This document shows positions 44,016 through 57,030 of a stretch of DNA of 64,000 nt, one piece after another. The stretch is from NCBI GenBank assembly GCA_037576215.1, contig JBANDB010000016.1, positions 434,001 through 498,000 of the forward strand, given 5' to 3'. The notes beneath the pieces are model-generated. The model worked only from the letters and a program-made list of their open reading frames with translations, searched no databases and was not told where the DNA came from. Each line of letters starts with the position of its first letter. Within the stretch, counting starts at the first letter, position 1. A program made the translations under genes and the position numbers. Origin of the DNA: Armillaria gallica. Its lineage: Eukaryota > Basidiomycota > Agaricomycetes > Agaricales > Physalacriaceae.

Positions 44016-45400
44016 TTAGTATACGCTTTCAGATGGATCGTCTTCCTCATTTTCGTCGACTTCGAATAGCTCTTCACCTTCGAGGGTCCCGCATACTCCG
44101 ATAGGCTCCAAGTTCGAAAGATATGCGGGAAGCGGGGTCTCAGGCCTTTCCCCGTCGGTATCAGATGGAGGATCAGCCAAGTGGAGAACGACCTCAACAT
44201 TATAAGAGGCCATGCTGTAGCTTAACTCCTTGTAACAGCCGATGGTAAAGATGATGAGCACGATACTGCCGTTCTCAGGATCAACCTTGATTGGCGGAGC
44301 CGTGTGATAAGCCAAGAGTTTGAATGATGCTCGACAATCAAAAACTGGAACTAGGGAAAACAGTTACTTTCGCTTAGAAGATTCCACAAGAGCGAAACGC
44401 ATACACGTACCTGGTTTGTTGCGTGGTCGAATAGCTACAATTACCCAACCGTTACTCAAGACACGGTTATAGATTAACAAGACATGCACCTGGTCCATGG
44501 TGTTTACCATTGACAGGAATTGCCCTTCCCGAGGTAGCTAACAGGGACAGTAAGGAACAGTTCAAGCAATCATCTATGAAGCGTTACTCACTGCCGTCCC
44601 CACTCTTGAGCCATGAAGTAAAGGAGAGTCCACCCTTATAGCCATTGTTCATAAATGCTCAGTTCGGGGTGATACCGAAAACATGAGCTACAGCCGCTGC
44701 TATTCTTGGCCAAAGGAAATGGAGTGGCTGGATGCAGATCTGTTTCGACGTATTCTGTCCAAATAGATCGCTGTAAACGACCGAACCAATGATAAAAAAA
44801 CTTTGAGAAGAGATTGATGTTCGGACGATGTGTTCAGAGTGCAGAGTGAGCTCTTTAGGGTCGCTTAGCGCTATATTGATTAAATAGTCCTTCGATGGTG
44901 CGAATGCAATATGCATGATGCGGCTGTTGAATGAATGTAAGCTAGTCAAACGATAAAACATGGTATCGACGCTACCTTATTACAGGCAGGTTATTTTGGT
45001 AGAGCGAGACGACATCGATAGTAGGGACCCTGTCTGGGATGTCTCTAGACTTGATGTAGTCTCGAACACGTGCTAGCTGTATCAACCAATCGATAATGCG
45101 CTGATAGGGATTGGTATCCCGAGAAGAAGAAGCTTCCAATTCGTGTCGTACAGCAAGGACCGTTGAGGAAGCTGCTTCTCTATATTTCGGCGTACGTCGT
45201 GAGTGTGTAGCTATATTATGAACTGTAGGAAACGTACTTTGATATGCCAGTTGGCTTATCTTTCTGTTCCTGTTGACTGTCCTTCTCTACCGAATTAGGT
45301 TTGAGGTCTGTAATTGCTGAGTTGACATATGTATCTCTGTAATCTTTGTTTGTAACTAGGATCTTCAACAGAATAGTGAACATAGACTCACAACGAAGAT
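44016..45400 (-). CDS. Hypothetical multi-exon protein, possibly broken
   Basis: From 5' to 3' the protein-like exons read VNSAITDLKPNSVEKDSQQ, RHELEASSSRDTNPYQRII, QNNLPVI joined to SLHSFNSRIMHIAFAPSKDY, then IQPLHFLWPRIAAAVAHVFG, and after two further introns VFDCRASFKLLAYHTAPPIK and an acidic end (DENEEDDPSESVY, stop at 44016). A TGA after GITPN (about 44658) and a frame change before LPREGQFLS interrupt the path, either real lesions or a wrong exon guess. The TGA again fits CGA. No domain recognised. The 300 bp between 43673 and 44015 hold no gene. Confidence 0.4.
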
Positions 45401-46029
45401 GTATTTTCTGAGTTTAACGTACTTGCTGTAGATAAGGGCGATAGCCTGCTTCGGAATTTGTTAAGTCATGCAAATATGAAGTTGAAACAGGATGTACTCG
45501 CGCTGATCGTCTGTACGAGCGTGCTTATTCTTTCCAGGATTGGCGTCTCCAGGCGAAGATTCTCATTTACCGCGATTGCTGTTCTTGACCATGGCCAAAT
45601 GCAAAGAGAAGAAATAAGTGTTAGAATTGGTACCATGTCTGGCGGTGTTTTCGTCGAGTAAATGTAAAAGGCAGGAGGAAGACATAATCAAGTGGAACTT
45701 CACATGATAGATTACCTCAGCGTATCTCAGTATGAAGAGTTCTCGTGGCCTTCATTAGCAAGCTGGTTACTATTTTCTATCATCTATCGAAAATTCTTTC
45801 TGGTTTTCTGTTATATTTATGCATGGAACATCGCAGTGTATGTAACCATGTCTCTGGAGGAATCTATTTTCGTTCTCATTCAATCATTTCGGCCCTTTTT
45901 TGACTGTAACATCTTCTCGCGACGAGCACGCTCTCTTGCACTTTCTACCTATTGAAACCTATTTTGAGTTGACAAAGGAGAGAATGCAGAAGCTGTAAGC
46001 GTCAGATTCCCTCAAAGATATGCTCGTTT
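45401..46029. other. Intergenic, no supported gene
   Basis: Short frames at 45458-45661 and 45692-45955 (Phe/Tyr-rich) have no recognisable domain or intron structure. Confidence 0.4.
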
Positions 46030-47261
46030 ATGAGGTTATGCAGGCCACTGGAAATAGAGCACATATTTCTCAGTTACTTAGCACCGACTGACTTTCTTTG
46101 CTACACGAAGTGTAGTCGCCTTGCTTTTGAGAGAGTATCTGACTTCATCTACCATCAGTACTCAATCCGGAGACTTCTACGAAAGTTTTTCTTGACGGAG
46201 GAAGGATACCAGTCCTTTCGAGAAGCTCAAAGACGCTTTGGCGTGTTAGCTTCAGGCTCTCAGGTCACTGGACTCTTTGTAAACAATACTGAGTCATTTA
46301 AGGACAGCGACTTGGACCTATATGTTAATGTGAAGAAACAGGCAGGATTGGAAGCTGCGTTGAGGAAAGCAGGTTACTCTCTCTTCATCGATTTAACCAA
46401 ACATGGCAACATCGTTCAGATGGATGATAACGAGCTTCTAACTGCCATGATGACGAACGAGATGATCTTACGCACGAAATACGTTGACAGTGCAATCGCC
46501 TCTGTCAAAGAATATCACAACGATGAAGGCCAAGTTATTCAGGTCATTGCATCCCATGGTCCGCCCATGGACATCATTTTAGGATTTCATTCCAGTAACG
46601 GTTGCTCTTGTTTTGTTGACAAATCTGACATTCGTATTTAGCGTGCGTTATGAACATAATTGGATTCTACTTCGCCTACTGTCTCTACCCGTATGCGACT
46701 GTTCACGACAGGGTGTCGGTCGCTCATATTGGGGACAATATGAACTCTGTATGGGCCCGCGAGAAGTGGGAACATCGAGGGTGGCATATGATTACGGAAA
46801 GCACCTCAACGCGTCGTCTTGACTTACGTACGGTCAACCATTTTGTTGGGGATCGGTTCTGCTGGCGTTTACCTTACGAAAGATGCCTGACAGTTTCAGA
46901 TGTCATGGACGATGATTCTAGCCGACCGACAGACGTGCTAAGTGGTCATAGCTGGCAACTTCTCTATCCACATGATCAAGATGATGGGTTCTACGCTATA
47001 TACGTGTGGTTGCTGCTCCCACCATTTTCTCAATATTTGTGCATCTCCAACAGGATTATGCGCAAACTAGAGGCTATTATGGTTACATGGTAAGGTTAAC
47101 GGTCCGTTTTACTGTCATTCATTGACCGTATATGATGTTACAGGCCTGAACAAAAATTCGCAAAGTTCATACAGAAGGTGCTTAGCGCCATCCGTAGCAA
47201 TCAAAGTATGTTAATGCAAACTTCTTCTTGTCCCACTCTGAACGCTGTAACAGATCGATAG
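46030..47261 (+). CDS. F-box protein with nucleotidyltransferase-like module
   Basis: Three exons (46030-46594, 46642-47089, 47144-47261) give 376 residues; the two introns are 47 and 54 bp. Residues 1-40 are F-box-like (LEIEHIFLSYLAPTDFLCYTKCSR). At residues about 75-110, GVLASGSQVTGLFVNN is followed by DSDLDLYVNVKK, the GS...DxD signature of nucleotidyltransferase-fold proteins, with both Asp residues present. The segment ILGFHSTCVMN spans intron 1 exactly. I recall this F-box plus NTase-like architecture as a large family in agaricomycetes with no defined function. Whether it transfers nucleotides or is a catalytically dead scaffold cannot be judged. The frame is intact. Confidence 0.72.
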
Positions 47262-47489
47262 TCACGTGATACAACAAAAGCAAATTCATTCGGTCGAAGG
47301 TCTTGATCCTGTAATATCATAATGTATTTCCTCCTATTAATTAATCCTAAACCCATTACACGATGAACGTCAGATGATGTCGAATTTCTTCCTAGGAAAA
47401 CGTCAAGTCGATCAGTTTCGCTCGAAGATGAACCAGCAAAAGTTTCTAGATAAGAATGCAATCCTGCCCATGATCCTCATCAAAACACT

Positions 47490-48660
47490 ATGTCCCTTCA
47501 TATATATCAAGCAAATGAAGCTATCACTGTCGCCCTTCAGAGCGACGAGTTCAGTGCATCATAACGACAGTTTCAGCCATTAGTATACTCACCTATGCAC
47601 TGCAGAAAAGCACTATAACAAAGTAACTGGCAAACTTGGCGAACTGCCAAATCAACTTGCCAGTTTCAATTCCACTCAAGCTATTGTGGAATCGTTTGTT
47701 GTGGATCACCAGTCCTCTGATGATTTCGCTTTCATTGCGAATGCCAATACGGGAGAAGAAGAAGTGTTCCAGGTTCACGGTATTCTGACCGAAACCCGGC
47801 TGCCACCTGTATTAAAGGGTAATCAGTACGTTCACTCAGGTCTACTTTGCCTGGATTCCAGTGTTAATTATTTCCAGTGTTAGCATGAACGGTCTGGTGC
47901 AGACCGTAAAGCTAGTTGGCATTAACGACGATAACAATTTTCAGATGGCGGGACTTGCGATATCCAGAATGCTTGAGTACCTTCAGCAGTCTGTCGGAAC
48001 TCCCGTTCAAGCTCCATACGCAATTCAGCATGGCATTGCTCGAGAGTTCACGTTCGTTAATCGCCTTCTTACGCCTACTCATTCCGCTTTTCCTGATGAC
48101 ATTGTCGACTTTCCTTCAACATTCGATCCTAGTCAATCTCTCATAAACTCTCTTAACGAAGGGAAGTTTACGTTTACCAGAGACAACCAAGTCGCATTCA
48201 GCAAACTCATGGTGAATGAGGACAATCAGTGAGTAGCGCCATCGACATGCTCAACATATTAGTGTTCACTTTTCCCTTCATTAAATTTCGATGTGTTGAA
48301 CATATCAAGCCGGGTACTTTCCGACCAGGACAGATAGTCAACGTCGGAGTCTCATTCAGACTCATCAAACCCAAGAGTTCGGCGTCAATGCGTTTCATAT
48401 CCCACTTGGACTCTGTGGCTTTGCTTTCTTGGGGAGCTCAGAAGGTAATCTTGGCTTGATCACGATATGTACAACCTCTTACCTCTTACTAGATTCTCGA
48501 TGATCACCGCTTTCAAAAGCTGTGTCCTAAACACGGTCTACCAGCTAAACGACGCCCGCATATTCACAAGAAGCCTAAAGACGTCTCTAAAGAGCCGTCC
48601 AAAGAGCAGTCTAGAGATCAAGCAAAGTCTATGAGGTGTATGCCTATGCTTACAGACTAA
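47490..48660 (+). CDS. Hypothetical protein of an agaricomycete-expanded family
   Basis: Start MSLHIYQANEAITVALQSDE. Exons 47490-47553, 47606-47818 and 47862-48228 join in frame. The next exon covers HIKPGTFRPGQIVNVGVSFR (about 48297-48444), though I found no phase-compatible acceptor for it. The last exon (about 48493-48660) is basic and ends RCMPMLTD. The GxFRPGxIVxVxxSF motif followed by a short helix and a Lys-rich end recurs, from memory, in many mushroom hypothetical proteins, often near transposons; function unknown. The unresolved junction near 48229-48296 could be a lesion. Confidence 0.5.
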
Positions 48661-48780
48661 CTTTATGGTCAGTTTCTTAACGAAAGGCTCTCGAGGAAAT
48701 TGAGTTGTATTAAGCATACAGTACCCTTTTTTGCCCTTCGATTTGTAATGGATTTGAAAATGTTTTCTTCCTTCCATCCT

Positions 48781-48792
48781 CCCCCCCCCCCC
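48781..48792 (+). repeat. Poly-C run
   Basis: Twelve consecutive C in the gap between the hypothetical gene and the Helitron stop codon. The remaining 48661-48970 holds no gene; the Helitron 3' terminus should lie here, but its hairpin and CTRR end were not located. Confidence 0.8.
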
Positions 48793-48970
48793 TCGGCTCG
48801 CTAATTCCTTGAATATTGAGAGTAAGCAATGCAGCAGCAGCATTACGTGCCAGCTTGGCCAAGTTTGGTGGATCGGAAACACGGCCCGCTATCCATGCGT
48901 CAATTATTCTCATGTTACAGCTCTACCGCCATGTTCTGACTTGCGCGCTATGTTCAAACACCCCCGCAAA

Positions 48971-51900
48971 CTAAGTTACAGGACAATATAGTACGACATG
49001 AGCATTTCCAGACCGCATACGATTCAGGTCAACACTATGTAACTCAATATCTTCTAATTTCCCATTGTTTACTTGACTGTCATATTGACAAGTTTTAGTA
49101 GGCAAAAACAGTCTGGCTGTAAAATGGCTACCGGTATAATAAATTATACAAGCAAGACGATAAAATACATTTTCATGAACCAACGGTATGCACAATTCAA
49201 GTGAGATCCTTGTTGTCGTCGCATACTCAGGATATATCTGAAAGTAGATCAATGCAGGTGATTTTACAAAAACTTCAGATCGACTCATGTAGCCAGAACA
49301 GGTCATTGCGTGCTCATTCACCTCCGTATTCATTGTCTCCATCGTTCTTGAACTGGACAGGAAACCATAACCATGAAGACAGGCGTTTAGCCACTGTTGC
49401 ATTGTCCCAGTCTCTGCTTCATCGCGCACATTCCTTACAGTCGACCATATGTAGGGACTACACACTCCCATAAAAGTGGTTTGCCTCAACGAAACGACTC
49501 TCTTACATCCCATATGGCAACTGCACAATGGTATGACACCACTACTTTGTGAAGATATGAACTGATCTAATACATCAGTTACTGCAATCATCTTCTCTCC
49601 ATATCTTGGAAATAGTTCAGCAGATTCTCGGCTCAACATATCATGCATGGTATCCCTGATTGTGTTTATATATAAACTTCCCTGAACAACCAGTTCAATA
49701 GGTTGATCGGCAAAATGTCGTGCTAAAATACTCCCAAAAACGGAATCTGATGCCAGCTTCGTACGCCAAGCAGTTCCACTAGAATGATATAAGAAGTACA
49801 ATGAGGTAATTATGGAATCGTATGCACACAACCAATTCTGAGCGTCCCAGCTACAACCAAACAAAGTCGGACATAAATTACCCTCGACAGGTTCCAACTC
49901 ATGCCTAGCCTTCATTTTCTTGGGTAGACGTTCTTCACTGGAGAGACTCGCATCGAAGGTATGCCTTTTTCTCTGGACTTGATCAATGGAATCTGTAGTT
50001 GTTGCTGATTTCCTTCTTTGCTTGCTAGAAGTGTCAGATTGAACGGCACCATCTATATTCGCTTCTGACTGTTTCCTCTTAGTGCCTTTGGACTTAAGAG
50101 TATCGCCCTTGTCATATGAGATCAAATATGGATGGTCTGGACACGGAAGATCAATCAAAGACCCTTGCTGAAATCTGTAAGTAACTGAACTATTCCAAGC
50201 AATACTGTCGATTTTCTTCGTTTCATTGACAAGATCTGGCAGTAAAGGCTTATTAAGATCGCCTAGTTTAACTCTGCTTGCAAGGTACAAGGCTTTTCGG
50301 CAAGTCGCCCTTGATGCCGCAACATATGCTGCAAACCCACCCTCATCAATGTAAGCAAGTACACTCGTCATCGTTTGTCCTTGTGCAACTTGACCAGTGC
50401 ATGCAAAGCCTCCTTGGAACGGTAACTGTTCTCACGATACCGAGACATTTACTAATTTTCCCTTGTCATTTAGCATCTGATGCTTAAACGTCCATGTTAT
50501 CGGTGAAATCGGGTAGCATCCCTTAGGTAGACCTTCTAATTTCACATTAGAAGCTGGAAACTCTACAATGGCGTACTTTGCATACAGGTATCCATACTGG
50601 TCTACCTCAGTCTCTACATGTCGCAGAAACCCTTGAGCGCCATTTGTAATTTTCAGATCGGTGGATAAGTTTTTTGAACGAAGGATAACGGGCATTCCTA
50701 TGTAATAAGATAGATGTCCAGGTAAGGCCCCCTTGTTCATTAAACTTGAAACATCGCGAGCTAACAAGTCTTGTCGATATTTTTCAGACATGATACGTCC
50801 TCGTACTTTGTCCACCGCACAGCAAGTAATCAAGTTCTTTCCTTGAGAGTTACTCTTTGCTTTGTAGGAATTTATTGCATGTCGCATGAGATTAGTTCAA
50901 ACGACGGCAACCGCTTCAACACCTTCCATGTCAATACCTTGAGGGTCGTCTTCAGACTTAATAACCCTCTCGTTGAACAAGTCGACATCCTCGGGAATAC
51001 ACTGTCGTAGACGCAAACGCTGAACTGCTGCACTGTATTCAGGATCTCCTTCCATCCTTTTCTGCTCATGCAAGCATACAGCATCTGTCAACGTATTCCA
51101 AATCATCCTCCCGAGTCGTTTCATCAAGTTGTGATCATCAATGGCAGAACGTTCTTTCACCTTCGAATATACAGCTGTTCCCCGTACAGGTGGGAATTGA
51201 TACAAGTCTCCCGTAAATATAACCATCATCCCACCAAACCACCAATTTGGTCTATCTTTGGCAAAACGGCAACAAGTATCAATTTCCGGAAGAAGTCCCT
51301 GATCCAAAAGGGAAACTTCATCGATAACCAACATGTCGACATCCTTGAAACTCTGACAAAGCTTGTTTCTTTTTGTAACTGATAACGTTGCAACATATGC
51401 GTCTTTCCCTTCCACCGTTTGCAAGCTATGCTGTGATCTTTTGTCACTGATCTTCAATCCAAATGCCTTATGAACTGTCATCCCATCATTTATCGCAGCA
51501 GCCGAGCCTGTAGGTGCCAAGACACGCAAAGCATGTCCATCACCGCAACGCTCCATGACAGACATGAGAGCTTTGATAACGTGAGTCTTTCCTGTGCCCC
51601 CAGGACCCGTCAGGAACATGCGCATTGGATATGGTTCTGGATCGTTAGCGGCAAATGTTTCCGCAACTGCCTTTCTTCCAAGGTAATTGCGCGTCATCAT
51701 GGAAAAAGCCATGTGCTGTTCACGATTCAAGTGAAACTTTCTAGACATTTCAGATACAAGCTCATCGACACTGCTTAGGCCAGAGACATTGACATGAGAT
51801 TCTGCTGGCTGAAGCTTCACCTCTTCTGTAAAATCAGCATTACCAAATCCCGGACATCCCTCAACAGTGTCTTGAGCTTCAGGAGCATACTGACGAGAAG

Positions 51901-54900
51901 CATCTGCGGCATTCAAACGAGTTGCAGCTATAATGCTCTCGCAGTTTCTGGCCTCTGCTCGCCACTTCCTCATCAATAAACTGGTAATTTTCATGTCCTT
52001 AAACACAGGAGATTGATCATTCATAACCTTAGCCGTAGGATTAAACCAGTTCGACTCTGTCAGGCATATCAAATCATGAATAGATTGTGCTTCGCCTGAC
52101 ACGTCCTTTTTTCCTGATTCTGGCAGTTCTAGCAGGTCATCCAAATTACCATCAAAAACTTTGTCAAGCAGATCTGACTCCCGCATCTTTGCCTGCCATT
52201 TTCGTAGGCTTTCTGCCTCGCGTTCATCCTCACACTCATGCATAGCTTCCCAGTTTTTCATACAGTTCAGTGCTCGCTTAGAAAAAACATAGGCATCATA
52301 AGCATTCGGGATTTTATCACCCACGGGTATCAGTGGTATGTCTCGGGAGAAAGGCTTGAAATGAGCTAACATGAAAGCTTTGTAACATTTATCATGAACA
52401 TGCGGTAAACGATGACCCACAATCCGCGGGACTACTTTGCTCATGTACTCAGCTTCACCACTAGTTGTATGCTCAGCAATCTCGTGCGTTTTGGATAGAT
52501 CATAGGAAGGTAGGAATGAATAGCGCGTGAACTTATCAATTCTCTCACCTGTCATATAGTCAGACAACACCGTACTGTCTTTAGTACCCTTGTGGATGAC
52601 CTTGAACCTGGCAACAAACTCGTAGAAGGACATATTTTTCAAGGAAGCAGATCGATTCAGGTATTCATCCAGCTGACTGCGATGGACTAAGGTACCTCTC
52701 CTGTTCAAACGAACAGAAACATAAGCAGGTTCATCCTCAGCCTCAGGTTCTTCTTCTTCTTTACCGTAAGGCCACTTTCGACATACGTATTGCATCAAAG
52801 TACCAGAGGTCATTGGAACTGTTTCATGAGAGCAAAATGCTTCTCGCTGGCCTCTAACGATCTTCGCTGCCTGCTGTGCATGCACCTGATGTTGCTTTGC
52901 GAACTGAGACAAGCATTTATGCAACACGGTTCGAGCTTCCAATTGTTCTCCCTCTAAAAGTGAAGTATGAGCATTCATGAGCGCATCTCCCAGCAACGAC
53001 AATATCTCGTACGTCTTCAAACTCAATTTAGTAATATAATCGGTGATATAGTACATTGCAGCTTTACATGATCTACCAGACAAGACACATTTCATATCAT
53101 GATTATGCCGGCAATACACTGCTATAAACTTGTTGAAGTAGTCCACGAGGACGTCACGACAGGAAGTAATTATGGACTGTGTCTCTTTATTGTAATAGGA
53201 GCACGGAACGTACTCATGAGGAAAATTGAAGCGACAAGTAGTATGGCCATACTTATAGCAAACGTCTCGGTGCGAATGTCTCTGCATTAACTCTCCACAA
53301 TACTTAACTTCTTCTGTAAACCGACAAAGGAAATCATCAACCTCATCAAGTTGTGTGGTTCGATCAGGCGGTCGCAGCGGCCGCTCTGTTTTCAGGTCTC
53401 TGTCCTTGTCAAATGGAATACCCTCAGGTAAGTCATGCTTAATGATATCCTCATAGAAATCAAAAAATCTCTCTTGAAACTCAGAAGATTCTTCCATTCG
53501 TCGATGAAGTTCAGCTGGGTTTAATCCACCTATCAATATCATCAAAAAATGAACATGATATGAACCTCTTTCCGTAAGTTCATTCGTTCCATAGAATGCC
53601 TTAAGATGACCGATTATCCCTCCTTCTTTTGTTGATCGTTTATTCTTAAAATCCCACCCGAACAAGTACTGAATCATAGCTTTACACGAGAAGTTGAAGA
53701 AATCTAATGCAGCTACTGGATCGTTCACTAACCGCATGCAACGTTTCACATAGTCAACCATCTCTGGAAACCATTGATCAAGGTCAATACTCATATCACC
53801 GCACATCAACTGGAACAGTGGACTATTTTGAGGCGATGGATTCACGGTAAAGAATATATGAGGAATTCTGAAATGACCGCAATATGCTAAAATCTCGTTA
53901 CGATATAGGATTTTTGAAGCTTCAGAACCAGTTACCTTGGCGGAAATAGTTTTAACTTTCGACAATAACGTGAAAACCTTCTGTTCCTCCGCACTTAAAT
54001 CAGCAACACAACCCTCTTCCTGAAGATGCTTCGCCACAGCCTTTAAGGTCGTAGGCTTTATCCCAGAGATATCTTCTGCGACGCTCTCAAAATCTGCCTT
54101 ATTTACAGTGAAGTGAGTGTGCAGATGAGCTTGCCTTCGTTGAATCATATTCATCACGACAAAAAGGAAGGACTCATGATATCTAAAGCAACAGTTATCA
54201 ATATCAAGGTAGTAACTTGCTTGCGACTCAAAAGAGATTGGAACTCTTCGGTGGCAGTCCTCAAATCCTCCCTTACCATAAGGGAAAAGGGTCAGAAACA
54301 TTCCCATGATAAGATTGGGATTGTTATACTCTCCAATTGCCGAACTTCCCCTGAACATTGTCAGATCTGGCTTCTGGTCGGGAGGACGGATAAGGTTCAT
54401 TAGTGCTGCGGCCTGAAAAGTGTGCCCTTGTATCTTAACTGACTCGACGTCTGAAACTCCCATGTGCTCCAATAAAGGTTCCTCAGAGTCGTCTTGAACC
54501 TGAAAACTGCTTGAGAGCCCAGCAGCAAAGTGAGGCTCCATGCCAGCCATCTCTTGTTCAAAAATCCGTTTAGCAGACTCCAGCTCCATCTGTATAATAC
54601 ATGCATCCATGCCAGGAATCTCATCATTCTCATACAGATCAAGATGTGCCTGGGAAAGTTTTATTTTAGCATACAAAGGGTTGTTCGCTGCAAGCCAGGT
54701 CAGAAAATCCCATACTTTCTGTTTCCTGATATGATAAATAGATTTCAAAGATTTCAACGGTTGTCGAGGACCGAGAAATACCACACTAAGCATTCCTTTC
54801 ACGTCTGCGGGAGCTTGGGGCAAGGCTGTAGCGGTGGAAACGAAGTTTAAATCATGCGCACATGTGTTGCCATGAAATACCCGAGGTTGATCTCCGGTTT

Positions 54901-56533
54901 CCATATGAAAAAGTCGCGTTACATGACATGTACAATGATAGACAGCACACACCATTTCTTCGACCCAAGTCAAATCACAAAAACGTTCAGGGAGCGTCCC
55001 CCAAAACAAATCGTTCCTCAATGAATACATTGGCAGGTGTCCACTTTGAAGACATGTTTCACACGAATGACAGACATTAAGCAGACCATCTTTGTATCCT
55101 CTAGGATCCAGCAGGTAATTCTTCAAAAGCGGGTGATTTATCACATCGTCTTCAGTTCTTGAATCTTCAATTGTGGCTGCTAATAAGTCAAAATGCAATG
55201 AATCACGGACTGCCTGAAGGCGCTCTTCATTATATCGAGATACAGCTAGGGGCTTTCCCCCTTCGAGCTCACGAGAACAGACAGAACACACAAAGATCTG
55301 AGGCCACTTACTGCCTTCCATATACTGACGAGCACATTCCAACTTTCGTTCAATTGGAACAACTTCAGGCCATGATCTCTCTATGTCTTGGAAACATTCA
55401 GCAACGGTTTGTCTCTGTTCATCCCTTGCAGCACATCGTACATCTTGTCACACTATACGTCGATGTCGAGCGTGCATGGGTGACAGAAATTGGTTACAGA
55501 ATGTCGAACCATACTCATACTCCAATAAATCCAGTACACCCAAACTTCCATTTAACACTATGACTCCTGTATAAGCATTCATCATATCTCCAACTACAGG
55601 CGCAGGAAGATTTACTAATTGCTGCCATCTGCTAAGTAGACTTTTGCAAAGACCTTCGAGCTTTAGGGACCTAGAATCTGAAGGTGAACACATTCGCCTT
55701 GAATAATGCAGCCATGAGAGAGTACATTTGAGTAAATCTAAAGACAATCGCCTGGAATGTAACTGAAAAGTCTTTCCATCCAGTTCAGGATCAATACTGC
55801 GGAGTACTCCAGTCCCCCTACCGGGAACACCCATGTACGACTGCCATGCGGGTCGAATAATCTTCGGAAATACCTTATCTCCAAAAGTACTGTGAAAAAT
55901 TTCGAAGCACATCCAACGTCTGCCATTAATGTCAGGAAACTCTTTAAGGTCTCGTTCTGTACACATTTGTTCGAGCTCCAAATCTGTGGCCCAGATAAGC
56001 CTCTGAGCTAACTCCATAAACGATTTCACCACTGCATCTATGGCTTCATTGCGCAGTTTCAACCGATGCCAGTTACCGAGCACCCGTTTCATCTCCCGTA
56101 CGGTAATCCCTTCAAACGAGTCAGTAAGCTGATTCTCTGTTTGATACAGCCAAGAAGGATTAGTACGGAGAGCAGGATAAGAAAACTTGTAATACGTTCT
56201 CGGATGGAATTTCTCAGATACGATTTCATCAATTCCCAAAACTACCCTTATATCATAAGATACATCCTCTACGAGGAATTTACCTTGACCATAGGTGACT
56301 TTCACGCCTTCCCATCCGCTTTTGGCACAGAAAATACCACGAAGCCAATTGCATACGCTCTCCGGGGTCTCAAAAACTTCAGGATGGATGCCAGGAAAGT
56401 ACAATGGATCATAATATTTTGAAAACAGTGAAGGCGAATAGCCCTCATCACTAGAAGGGTCGAGTTCCTCATCTAAAACACATACACGACGACAAGGAAG
56501 TTTTGAAAGTGGGAATGTCATGCTAGAAATCAA
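48971..56533 (-). mobile_element. Helitron (rolling-circle transposon), coding region; ends not located
   Basis: Defined by a RepHel reading frame covering the whole interval. True ends should lie between 48661 and 48970 (3') and between 56534 and about 57930 (5'). No TC start or hairpin-CTRR end could be assigned with confidence, and Helitrons leave no target duplication. Confidence 0.85.
48971..56533 (-). pseudogene. Helitron RepHel protein, 2,521-codon frame with three TGA
   Basis: One frame without indels. Residues 1-361 are an N-terminal extension (start MISSMTFPLSKLP). Next comes a Cys-rich region (CSVCSRELEGGKPLA, CHSCETC). The HUH nickase follows, with HVHFL at about residue 992 and paired Tyr in MYYITDYITK at about 1156. 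A PIF1-type helicase has Walker A GPGGTGKTH (about 1642), LVIDEVSLLD, FTGDLYQFPPV and the terminal AYVAASRA motif. The last 300 residues contain QNWLCAYDSI (Cys about 2236) and TGSHFTARLF (His about 2470), resembling the Cys and His boxes of ubiquitin-specific proteases. Stops are TGA at 55448-55450, 50897-50899 and 50432-50434; at the last two Arg is expected from related helicases. Otherwise well preserved, so recently active. Confidence 0.9.
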
Positions 56534-56742
56534 GCTTCGAGGCTCCCAAGGAGCAAACTCAGTATGCAGAGCATAGTCACCAAGCGATGTTTCCTCTCAG
56601 TATGATCACCGGAGGAGACAAGAAGGCCCTGATTACTAGGTAGAGAAAAACAGATAGTAGGGCCTGAAGCATGCCCGGTGGCAGGAATATGAGTTCTCAT
56701 ATCTTGAGTACAGCAGAGAATATACCCACCTTATTTTAACTG

Positions 56743-57030
56743 ATGCAGCAAGTAAGCTCGCTTCAACAGACCAAATGCACGTAGTTAGGCAATATTTTGC
56801 TGTTTCCACATGCAAAAGTATTCGTCCGGGCAAGAAAGTCAGTCAAGAAAGAGATGCTTATACACATTAAACCGTCAGTCCTCCCTTCCAGTTAGTCGAA
56901 GAAAGTCCCACATTATGTTGCTAACACAACAAAGAAGCTCACTTCAACGGATTAAGAGCACGTAGACAGGCAGATATCTGCTGTTCCAACGAGCGAAATG
57001 TAGTTGTCCGGCAAGTAAGTAAGTCAGGAA
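56743..57030 (+). repeat. Two diverged direct repeats of about 110 bp
   Basis: Unit 1 (about 56743-56848) and unit 2 (about 56918-57030) share ordered blocks: aagctcrcttcaac, gcacgtag, aggca, tgctgttcca-like, then gtccggcaagtaagtcag. They lie upstream of the Helitron start codon and could be part of its 5' region or an independent relic. Confidence 0.5.

Noticed and set aside
1140..55450. TGA used as a sense codon (recoding)
   Set aside because: Bundle genes B and C and the coiled-coil gene end at TGA where family or convergent-gene context expects a stop, and CGA is used normally as a codon, so lesions are simpler.
56743..57030. CRISPR-like repeats
   Set aside because: Only two diverged units, eukaryotic context, no cas genes.
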